Source: Acidimicrobiia bacterium (GTDB taxonomy: Bacteria > Actinomycetota > Acidimicrobiia > IMCC26256 > PALSA-555). From it: DNA of 7,087 bases. Shown one piece after another: positions 1-5,289 of the stretch (position 1 is the first letter of the stretch; each line of letters begins with the position of its first letter). The notes below the pieces were generated by a model. The model ran no database searches and was not told where the DNA came from. It saw only the letters and a program-made list of their open reading frames with translations. The stretch spans positions 1-7,087 of the forward strand of contig JAFMJM010000126.1 of the NCBI GenBank assembly GCA_017853455.1. Direction: 5' to 3'. Position numbers and translations under genes: made by a program.

Positions 1-590
1 CTCGAGTTCCAGACCTTCTGACCGTTGACGATCCACGACTCGCCGTCGCGCACGGCGCGGGTGGTCAGACCGGCGAGGTCGGAGCCCGCCCCGGGCTCGG
101 AGAACAGCTGGCACCAGGCGTCGTCGCCGCGCAGCATCGCCGGCACGTAGCGGCGCTTCTGCTCCTCGGTGCCGTGCACCAGGATCGTGGGCAGCACCAT
201 GCCCAGCCCGACCGAGAACAGGCTGGTGTCGAGGACGGTCCGGCCCTGCTCCTGCTTGAAGATCCGCTCCTGCCAACCGGCGCCGCCCCGCCCGCCGTAC
301 TCGACCGGCACCGAGATGCCCGCCCAGCCGTGGTCGAACAGGACCCGCTGCCAGCGCCGGCTCTCCTCGGCGTGGTGGGCGTGAGCCTCGGGCGAGTTGT
401 CGGCCCGGGCGAAGAAGTTCGCCGCGGCTCCACCCGTGCCCCGCGGCTCGGCGACCGACTCGAGGAACGCCCGGGCCTCGGCCCGGAACGCCGCCTCCTC
501 GGGTGAGTCCTCGACGACGAAGCGGGCGCCGGCGGCCCGGTCGGTGGCGGTCGCGGCTGGTGTGGCGGTGGGGACGGCGGTGTCGGTCAC
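1..590 (-). CDS. Acyl-CoA dehydrogenase, N-terminal part (3' end off the window)
   Basis: FAD-dependent acyl-CoA dehydrogenase, which introduces the alpha,beta double bond into an acyl-CoA. The 196 visible residues cover the N-terminal helical domain and the start of the middle beta domain. Residues 162-175 carry the flavin/substrate-loop motif LFSEPGAGSDLAGL, and residues 188-196 read VNGQKVWNS, which is diagnostic for the family. The C-terminal domain and catalytic base lie beyond position 1. The start is taken as GTG at 590-588. An in-frame ATG at 608-606 would add six residues, and neither has a convincing Shine-Dalgarno site. A weak TGGAAT lies 7-12 bases upstream of the GTG and could drive a leaderless message. 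The first 20 or so residues are a Thr/Ala/Pro-rich tail. The gene follows the TetR regulator with a 69-base gap and is probably the third gene of the SDR-TetR operon. The family is certain; the substrate is unknown. Confidence 0.93.
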   Translation of the reverse strand, partial: MTDTAVPTATPAATATDRAAGARFVVEDSPEEAAFRAEARAFLESVAEPRGTGGAAANFFARADNSPEAHAHHAEESRRWQRVLFDHGWAGISVPVEYGGRGGAGWQERIFKQEQGRTVLDTSLFSVGLGMVLPTILVHGTEEQKRRYVPAMLRGDDAWCQLFSEPGAGSDLAGLTTRAVRDGESWIVNGQKVWNS

Positions 591-659
591 CCGCCGATTC
601 CAACACATCCCCGGCGGAGGCTCCAACCCGGACGCCACCCGGGGACCCCTGCGCCCCGA

Positions 660-1244
660 TCAGGACAGATCGGCCAGGACGAACCGGACGGCAGCGTCGA
701 ATTCGTGCTGCACGAACGCCAGGTCGTGCCACCCGTTCACCCACCCGAGCAGCGTGGCGAACCACACCCAACGCAGCGTGCGGGCCCGCGCGGCGGCGCC
801 GTCGACGGCGGGGCCACCCATGGCCCGCACCAACAGGGAGTCCTCGATGGCGGTCTGCTCGATCTGGCAGTCCCGGACCGCCGGGTCGGGCGACGAGCTG
901 GCCGTGACCAACGCGGCCGCCAACGCCGGGCTGCGCTCGATCCCGCGCATGAACCGGTGCACCAGGTCGGACACCCGCTCGACCGCGGTGGTCCCGACGA
1001 GCGGCCGCCGGTCGAGGCGCCGCTCGGTCTCGCGCCAGTTCTCGAGCAGGCACTCGGCGAGCAGGTGGTCCTTGCTGGCGAAGTAGCGGTAGATGGTGCC
1101 CAGCGCGACCTGCGCGCCCGCCGCGACGTCGCGCATCTGCACGGCGTCGTACCCACCTTCGGCGGCCAGCACCAGCGCCGACTCCATCACCCGGGTCCGC
1201 CGGGCGCGCTGCCCGGGCGGCAGGAGTTCGACGGCGACGCTCAC
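660..1244 (-). CDS. TetR-family transcriptional regulator, KstR-like
   Basis: A 194-residue repressor-type protein, normal for TetR. The N-terminal DNA-binding domain spans about residues 12-62: the first helix follows QRARRTRVMESAL, and the helix-turn-helix runs from about residue 36 to 55, ending in LGTIYRYFASKDHLL (48-62). The run GGYDAVQMRDVA (30-41) and the C-terminal pattern LLGW...AVRFVLAD closely recall mycobacterial KstR, repressor of cholesterol degradation, which responds to a steroid acyl-CoA (recalled resemblance, not a search). The C-terminal ligand/dimer domain is otherwise generic. The start is GTG at 1244-1242, overlapping the SDR stop as GTGA, so translation is probably coupled to the SDR. 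The only nearby ATG (codon 20) would cut into helix 1. It probably regulates its own operon and perhaps the divergent cupin-transferase unit from the 2000-2117 region (inference). Confidence 0.93.
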   Translation of the reverse strand: MSVAVELLPPGQRARRTRVMESALVLAAEGGYDAVQMRDVAAGAQVALGTIYRYFASKDHLLAECLLENWRETERRLDRRPLVGTTAVERVSDLVHRFMRGIERSPALAAALVTASSSPDPAVRDCQIEQTAIEDSLLVRAMGGPAVDGAAARARTLRWVWFATLLGWVNGWHDLAFVQHEFDAAVRFVLADLS

Positions 1245-1999
1245 GCGCCGGGCAGTGCGCCGGGGTCGCCGGTGCCCATCACGGCCTTCTCCACGGCGAC
1301 CGCGGTGTCGTCGCGGATCAGTTCGAGCACCGCTTCGGCGATCGCCTCCGGGGCGAGGGTCCCGGTGAGCGGCCGCGACCGCTCCACCCAGTCCGGCGGG
1401 CGGGTGCCGTCGCCGGCCTTGAGGAGGAGCGGCGTGTCGACCAGGCCGGGCAGGACCGCGTTGACCCGGATGCCCTCGTCGGCCAGCGCAGCGCACGACC
1501 GGGTGAACATGGCGACCCCGGCCTTGGTGGCCGAGTAGACGGGGTCCTCGGCCAACGGGAACTGCGCGGCGAGCGACGCCGTGTTGACGATCACCCCGCC
1601 GCCGCGCGCCCGCAGGTGGTCGAGCGCCAGGCGGGTGCCGAGCACCGGTCCGCCGAGGTTGATGGCGATGACCCGCTCGAGCGTCTCGGGGGTGTGGGCG
1701 GGCCACTCCGGCTCACCGCTCACCGTCCCGGCGTTGTTGTGGACGATGTCGAGGCCGCCGTAGGTGGCGACGGCCGACGCGAAGCACGCCTCGATCGACC
1801 GGGCGTCGGTGACGTCGCAGCGGACGAACACCGCCGCACCCCCCTCGCCGGCGATCAGCCCGACCGTCTCCTCGCCACCGACCGGGTCGATGTCGGCGAC
1901 GACCACCGACGCCCCCTCGGCGGCGAGCATGCGGGCGGTGGCCCGGCCGATGCCCGACCCCGCCCCCGTGACCACTGCGACCTTCCCCGCGATCTCCAT
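1241..1999 (-). CDS. Short-chain dehydrogenase/reductase (SDR), NAD-type
   Basis: Classical SDR oxidoreductase of 252 residues, interconverting a hydroxyl and a ketone with NAD(H). The Rossmann motif TGAGSGIG is at 11-18. An acidic D36 at the end of the second strand predicts NAD rather than NADP. NNAG is at 88-91, and the catalytic tetrad is N114, S142, Y155 and K159 (YSATK). The PG motif occurs in LPGLVDTP. The frame stays open to a GTG at 2098, but ATG 1999-1997 is chosen because GGAGG sits five bases before it and the fold begins at once (GKVAVVTG). It is first in a minus-strand operon and overlaps the TetR start by four bases. Related SDRs act on steroid hydroxyls, 3-hydroxyacyl-CoAs and many alcohols. 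The KstR-like partner and ACAD neighbours favour a steroid or acyl-CoA substrate, but this is not decided by the sequence. Confidence 0.95.
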   Translation of the reverse strand: MEIAGKVAVVTGAGSGIGRATARMLAAEGASVVVADIDPVGGEETVGLIAGEGGAAVFVRCDVTDARSIEACFASAVATYGGLDIVHNNAGTVSGEPEWPAHTPETLERVIAINLGGPVLGTRLALDHLRARGGGVIVNTASLAAQFPLAEDPVYSATKAGVAMFTRSCAALADEGIRVNAVLPGLVDTPLLLKAGDGTRPPDWVERSRPLTGTLAPEAIAEAVLELIRDDTAVAVEKAVMGTGDPGALPGA

Positions 2000-2022
2000 G
2001 CCGTCCTCCCCCTCGCACCAGT

Positions 2023-2047
2023 CGACCCGTCGCCGGGTGTCGGGTCG
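2023..2047. repeat. Inverted repeat CGACCCG-N11-CGGGTCG, candidate regulator operator
   Basis: Perfect 7-base arms at 2023-2029 and 2041-2047. Within this span is an overlapping shorter palindrome, ACCCG-TCGC-CGGGT (2025-2038). It lies 24-48 bases before the SDR start codon, in its 5' leader or promoter. TetR-family proteins bind such dyads, and the regulator gene is second in this operon, so autoregulation through this site is plausible. GC-rich DNA produces such repeats by chance, so confidence is low. Confidence 0.35.
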
Positions 2048-2105
2048 GCACCCCGCCGCCCGGGCCTCATCGTGGCACCCCCGGACCACCGGCACCACTC
2101 CGGCC

Positions 2106-2111
2106 TACGAT
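2106..2111 (+). promoter_or_regulatory. -10 element TACGAT of a leaderless promoter
   Basis: TACGAT fits the actinobacterial -10 pattern TANNNT. It ends six bases before the cupin GTG at 2118, so transcription would begin at or beside the G of the start codon. No Shine-Dalgarno sequence precedes that GTG, which agrees with a leaderless message. A -35 is not clear; GGACCA at 2083-2088 is at the right distance but weak. Confidence 0.5.
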
Positions 2112-2117
2112 CCGGGC

Positions 2118-2594
2118 GTGACCGAACCGCGCCTGGCCTTCGTCCACGTCGACGACGTCGCGCCCGTCGAGGTCGTGGCCCAGCTCCACGGTGACCGCCG
2201 GGCCGGCGTGCACATCCGGTTCCTCGAATGGACCCCCGAGCGGTTCGTGGCCCACACCCGCTACGACCCCGGCCTGATCCTCGAGCGCCACGGCCACTCG
2301 AGCGACCACCTCATCTACGTCCTCGAGGGCACCCTCGACGTCGGTGACCGGCGGTGCACCCCCGGGACCCTGGTGGTGCTGGAGCGGGGCGCCGCGTTCG
2401 GACCGCTCGAGGCCGGACCCGACGGGTGCACCTTCCTCGAGACCTACGCCGGCGACGTCACCCCGGTGCCCGCCGACAAGGCCGGGTACCTCGCGCTGCT
2501 CGCCGAGCGGGGGGTCGAGCGCCTGCCCAATCCACCGTTCACCCCACCCCCGGGCGCGCCCGGAGGGCTGGGCTCCGGCGACCGCTGGAGCTGA
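2118..2594 (+). CDS. Small cupin-domain protein
   Basis: A 158-residue single-domain cupin (conserved beta-barrel), probably cytoplasmic; no signal peptide or membrane segment. The barrel covers about residues 30-125. The first cupin motif is recognisable in ERHGHSSDHLIYVLEG (56-71) and the second in PGTLVVLERG. Candidate metal ligands are H58, H60 and H64. H64 stands where most cupins have Glu, and the usual second-motif His is missing (GAAFGP), so the site is atypical or does not bind metal. The C-terminus is Pro/Gly-rich and probably disordered. GTG 2118 is chosen because translation in this frame upstream is meaningless and a TACGAT promoter sits just before it. The CoA-transferase starts 18 bases downstream, so the two are probably co-transcribed. 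It could be a dioxygenase, isomerase or ligand-sensing protein; the function is not assignable. Confidence 0.85.
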   Translation: MTEPRLAFVHVDDVAPVEVVAQLHGDRRAGVHIRFLEWTPERFVAHTRYDPGLILERHGHSSDHLIYVLEGTLDVGDRRCTPGTLVVLERGAAFGPLEAGPDGCTFLETYAGDVTPVPADKAGYLALLAERGVERLPNPPFTPPPGAPGGLGSGDRWS

Positions 2595-2612
2595 CGAGAC
2601 CGGGAGCATCCC

Positions 2613-3818
2613 ATGGGACCCCTCGACCACATCCGGGTCGTCGAGCTCGGCGTCTGGATCGCCGGACCGGCCGCGGCCGGTCTCCTCGCCGACTGGGGCG
2701 CCGACGTCGTCAAGATCGAGCCGCCCACCGGAGACCCGGCGCGCCAGTTCGGCCACATCGCCGGCACCGACCTGCCCATGAACCCGCCGTTCGAGCTCGA
2801 CAACCGGGGGAAGCGCAGCATCGTCGTCGACGTCACCACCGACGCCGGCCGGCGCATCGCCCTCGACCTGCTCGACGGTGCCGACGTCTTCGTCACCAAC
2901 ATCCGCATGGACGCCCTCGAGCGCCTCGGGCTCGACCACGCCACGGTCTGCGCCCGCAACCCGCGCCTCGTGTACGGACTGCTCACCGGGTACGGCACCC
3001 AGGGCGACGAACGGGACCGGGCCGCCTACGACCTCGGGGCGTACTGGTCGCGCTCGGGGGTCGCCGGCATGCTGACCCCACCGGGTGGGTCACCGCCGTT
3101 CCAACGTGGTGGCATGGGCGACCACGGCGCGGCGGTGAACCTCGCCGCCGCGATCTGCGCCGCCCTCGTCGCCCGCGACGCGCCCGGGGGCACCGGCACC
3201 GGACAGGTCGTGTCGACGTCGCTCCTGCGCCACGGGATGTACCAGATCGGGTTCGACGTCAACATGCACGTCCGCACCGGCGTGCCGATCGCCATCGGAC
3301 GGCACGACACCATGCCCAACCCGGCGATGAACTGCTACCGGGCCGCCGACGACCGCTGGTTCTGGCTCATCGGCCTCGAGGCCGAGCGGCACTGGCCGGC
3401 GCTGTGCCGCTCCGTCGACCACCCGGAGTGGATCGACGACCCGCGCTTCGCCGACCCGGCGGCCCGTCGCGCCAACGTCCGCGAGATGATCGCGGCGTTC
3501 GACGCCGAGTTCGCCACCCGCACACGTGACGAGTGGGGTGCGGCGTTCGACCGCGAGGACATGTGGTGGGCACCCGTCAACACCACCGACGACGTGCTCG
3601 CCGACCCCCAGGTCTGGGCGGGTGGCGGGTTCGTCGAGGTGCCCGACGGGACCGGCACGGTCACCATGGTCAACTCCCCGTGCGACTTCCTCGGCACCCC
3701 CACGGCCGTGCGGTCGATGCCGCCCGAGCTCGGTGCCCACACCGACGAGGTCCTCGCCGAGCTCGGCCTCGACCCGGCCGCCGTCGCCCGGCTCCGGGCC
3801 GACGGCGCGGTGACCTGA
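2613..3818 (+). CDS. CaiB/BaiF-type (class III) CoA-transferase
   Basis: A 401-residue family III acyl-CoA transferase, which moves CoA between carboxylic acids through an aspartyl-CoA thioester. The N-terminal signature appears as VVELGVWIAGPAAAGLLAD (9-27) and GADVVKIEPPTGDPAR (29-44). LDNRGKRSIVVD (62-73) matches the family's conserved NR.K.S...D block. D170 in GGMGDHGA aligns with the catalytic Asp169 of formyl-CoA transferase. The C-terminus (PPELGAHTDEVLAELGL...) is typical and the length is normal. GGGAG six bases before ATG 2613 is a good ribosome site. It is the second gene of the cupin operon and converges on the SnoaL-like gene. Family members activate carnitine, bile acids, oxalate, 2-methylacyl acids and others; here a steroid-like or branched carboxylic acid is a guess from the neighbours. 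The family is firm, the substrate open. Confidence 0.95.
   Translation: MGPLDHIRVVELGVWIAGPAAAGLLADWGADVVKIEPPTGDPARQFGHIAGTDLPMNPPFELDNRGKRSIVVDVTTDAGRRIALDLLDGADVFVTNIRMDALERLGLDHATVCARNPRLVYGLLTGYGTQGDERDRAAYDLGAYWSRSGVAGMLTPPGGSPPFQRGGMGDHGAAVNLAAAICAALVARDAPGGTGTGQVVSTSLLRHGMYQIGFDVNMHVRTGVPIAIGRHDTMPNPAMNCYRAADDRWFWLIGLEAERHWPALCRSVDHPEWIDDPRFADPAARRANVREMIAAFDAEFATRTRDEWGAAFDREDMWWAPVNTTDDVLADPQVWAGGGFVEVPDGTGTVTMVNSPCDFLGTPTAVRSMPPELGAHTDEVLAELGLDPAAVARLRADGAVT
3781..3805 (-). terminator. Candidate tail-less terminator hairpin for the minus-strand operon
   Basis: Stem CCGTC/GACGG (3781-3785 with 3801-3805) continued by GCCCGG/CCGGGC (3786-3791 with 3794-3799), with one bulged base at 3800 and a tight loop. 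It begins 22 bases beyond the SnoaL-like stop on the minus strand and lies inside the 3' end of the CoA-transferase gene. There is no U-tract. It may simply reflect GC-rich coding sequence (AVARLRADG). Confidence 0.3.
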
Positions 3819-3827
3819 CCGGCGGCG

Positions 3828-4352
3828 TCAGTGCCGGGGCGGGTCGTCGCCCCAGAACGCCGCCCACGTCGGCGCCGCCTCGGGCAGGGTCCCCCACCCG
3901 TCGTGGTGCTCGGGCCAGTTCGCCGGCGCCAGCCCCAGCGGATTGGTGCCCACCTCGCGCCCGTACCAGAGCAGGTGACGGCGCCGCACGAAGTACCACG
4001 AGCCGTCGCGCCGCTCGTAGTCGTCGCGGTACTGGATGGCCTGCACCAGCCAGCGCTCGCCGTCCTGGATCTCACCCCGGCAGTAGACGACTCCGGTGGC
4101 GTGGTCGTCGTCGACCAGGTCGATGCGGTGCGTGCCCACGTTCAGGATGGTCACCCCCACCCCGCGCAGCGACTCGGCGAAGTTCTCACGCAGCGCCGCG
4201 CGACCGAACGTGTCGCGCCCCACCCGCACGTCGTCGACGAACAGCGCCACCAGGGCGTCGAGGTCACGGGCGTCGGTGGCCACCGCGTACCGGCTGGCGA
4301 GCTGACGGATCTCCTCGTACGCGAGGAGACGGGCGAGGGTGGGGTCGGTCAT
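3828..4352 (-). CDS. SnoaL/NTF2-like protein (polyketide cyclase, ketosteroid isomerase or dehydratase fold)
   Basis: A 174-residue protein of the NTF2/SnoaL-4 superfamily, a cone-shaped alpha+beta barrel used by dehydratases, isomerases, cyclases and ring-hydroxylase beta subunits. The diagnostic opening is LAYEEIRQLASRYAVATDARDLDALVALF (10-38, given as positions; key residues E14, Y22, D27, L37, F38). The middle has DLVDDDHATGVVYCRGE, and the last strand has YERRDGSWYFVRRRHLLWY. Y22 and D27 are spaced as in the bile-acid 7-dehydratase BaiE as I recall it, but the BaiE histidine seems to be replaced by Asn. The C-terminal tail after GREVG is Pro/Trp-rich. ATG 4352 has GGGAG nine bases upstream. 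It is the last gene of the minus-strand operon, 52 bases after the hydrolase, and its stop is 9 bases from the convergent CoA-transferase stop. A hydratase or isomerase step on the pathway substrate is likely but unproven. Confidence 0.88.
   Translation of the reverse strand: MTDPTLARLLAYEEIRQLASRYAVATDARDLDALVALFVDDVRVGRDTFGRAALRENFAESLRGVGVTILNVGTHRIDLVDDDHATGVVYCRGEIQDGERWLVQAIQYRDDYERRDGSWYFVRRRHLLWYGREVGTNPLGLAPANWPEHHDGWGTLPEAAPTWAAFWGDDPPRH
3836..3853 (+). terminator. Candidate tail-less terminator hairpin for the cupin-CoA-transferase operon
   Basis: GGGGCG (3836-3841) and CGCCCC (3848-3853) form a perfect six-pair GC stem with a six-base loop, starting 18 bases after the CoA-transferase stop. 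It lies inside the last codons of the convergent SnoaL-like gene. No U-run follows, so it would be a tail-less type, or chance. Confidence 0.3.
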
Positions 4353-4404
4353 CCGCCCAGTCTCCCAGACATCACCCCGGCGCCGCCCAGCCCGGTCGGC
4401 GGCG

Positions 4405-5184
4405 TCACGCCAGTGCCGTCCGCACCAGGGCCGCCGCCCGGTCGTCGTCCTCCTGCAGGAAGAAGTGGCCGCCCGGCACCGACTGCAGCGCCACCCCGGC
4501 CGCCGCCGCCTGCGCCGCGAACCACGGTGCCGGCAGGTACGACCCCTCGCCGTGCAGCACCCGCGCCCGGTCGCCCACCGCGGGCAGGTGCGCGAACGCG
4601 GCCTCCGCCCCCAGCGGCTCCGACGACACCTCGAACAGCGACGCCTCGGTCTCGGGCGGACAGGCCAGCTCCACCTGCCCGTCGGGCCGGTCCCGCAGTC
4701 CCCACCGCACGTAGCCGTCGAGGGCGGCCGCCGTCACGACGTCGAACGGCGGGCCCGACGCGTAGCGCGCCCGGGCGGCCGCCCGGTCGGGCCACACCGC
4801 CCGCCGCTTCCGGGCCAGGTCGGCCATGAAGTTGCCCGACCGACCGTCGGCCCCCACCTCGTCGCGCCCACCCCAGTCGAAGACGATCGCCTCGCAGAGC
4901 ACCAGGCGGCGGACGAGCCCGGAACGCTCACGGTCCACCACCGTGGCCACGCCCCCGCCGAGCGACTCACCCACCAGGCTGCACGCTCCGACCCCGAGCG
5001 CGTCGAGCACGCCGAGCACCCCGCGGGCCATCGGGGCGTACTCGAGGTCCGTCCGGTCGCGGGGCTGGTCGGTGCCGCCGTGGCCGCGCAGGTCGATGCC
5101 GACCACCCGGAACCCGTCGACGAGTCGGCGGGCCAGCGGGTCGAAGAACCCGGCGCACAGTCCGTTGGGGTGGAGCAGCACCAC
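4405..5184 (-). CDS. Alpha/beta-fold hydrolase, true start unclear
   Basis: Alpha/beta hydrolase, 259 residues from the first usable start (GTG 5184-5182). Numbering from there: oxyanion region LLHPNG (3-8), VVGIDLRGHGGTD (27-39), nucleophile elbow GESLGG with S74, and catalytic H240 in PGGHFF. The usual acid position in HGEGSYLP holds S215; E213 is two residues away and may serve. The GTG falls inside strand 3, so the protein would lack its first strands. The same frame upstream (5289-5185) encodes exactly those: VIVADPHALTVEVDGV and AVLDWGGAGETVV. That stretch has no ATG, GTG, TTG or CTG and begins right after the ACAD stop TGA (5292-5290). A start at ATC 5268, TGA read-through, or an indel in the CGGT repeat are the options. 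It lies between the ACAD pair and the SnoaL-like gene in one operon. Its role could be ester, thioester or C-C hydrolysis in the same pathway. Confidence 0.85.
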   Translation of the reverse strand: MVLLHPNGLCAGFFDPLARRLVDGFRVVGIDLRGHGGTDQPRDRTDLEYAPMARGVLGVLDALGVGACSLVGESLGGGVATVVDRERSGLVRRLVLCEAIVFDWGGRDEVGADGRSGNFMADLARKRRAVWPDRAAARARYASGPPFDVVTAAALDGYVRWGLRDRPDGQVELACPPETEASLFEVSSEPLGAEAAFAHLPAVGDRARVLHGEGSYLPAPWFAAQAAAAGVALQSVPGGHFFLQEDDDRAAALVRTALA

Positions 5185-5270
5185 CGTCTCGCCCGCACCG
5201 CCCCAGTCGAGGACGGCGTGACGGACCCCGTCGACCTCGACGGTGAGCGCGTGCGGGTCGGCGACGATGA

Positions 5271-5285
5271 CGGTCGGTCGGTCGG
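5271..5285. repeat. Tetranucleotide tandem repeat (CGGT x 3.75)
   Basis: Fifteen bases of period four on the plus strand. They lie between the ACAD stop codon (5292-5290) and the first recognisable hydrolase-encoding bases. Repeats of this length can slip by a unit, and four bases is not a multiple of three, so any change would shift the hydrolase frame relative to upstream codons. Confidence 0.8.
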
Positions 5286-5289
5286 GCCG

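Larger units (their letters stand above)
2000..2117. promoter_or_regulatory. Divergent intergenic region between SDR operon and cupin-CoA-transferase operon
   Basis: The only real intergenic space in the window (118 bases). It must hold the promoters for both divergent operons and is the natural place for the TetR protein to bind. Visible in it are the SDR Shine-Dalgarno site (GGAGG on the minus strand, five bases before ATG 1999), the inverted repeat at 2023-2047, and the TACGAT hexamer at 2106-2111 for the plus-strand unit. I could not pick out a convincing -10 for the SDR. No AT-rich KstR-type box was recognised. Confidence 0.7.

Noticed and set aside
1..6. CTCGAG (XhoI site) at the very start, a possible cloning junction
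   Set aside because: The ACAD reading frame runs normally through it (KVWNS), and six-base GC-rich sites are common here.
610..659. Possible terminator between the TetR gene and the left ACAD (CCCGG...CCGGG)
   Set aside because: Only about five pairs, no U-tract, and equally likely by chance in this composition.
1245..1706. Upstream extension of the TetR reading frame into the SDR gene
   Set aside because: The added sequence is Arg/Gly/Pro-rich without homology features and lies out of frame within the SDR. The GTG at 1244 starts the recognisable protein.
2000..2098. N-terminal extension of the SDR to GTG 2098
   Set aside because: The extra 33 residues are not SDR-like, and ATG 1999 has a well-placed GGAGG.
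2067..2939. A 290-codon minus-strand open frame opposite the cupin and CoA-transferase
   Set aside because: Antisense composition (Gly/Val/Asp/Glu runs) with no domain; the plus-strand proteins have catalytic motifs.
2354..3529. A 391-codon plus-strand open frame overlapping the CoA-transferase in another frame
   Set aside because: Almost entirely Arg/Pro/Gly/Ala with no fold signature; a frame shadow of the transferase.
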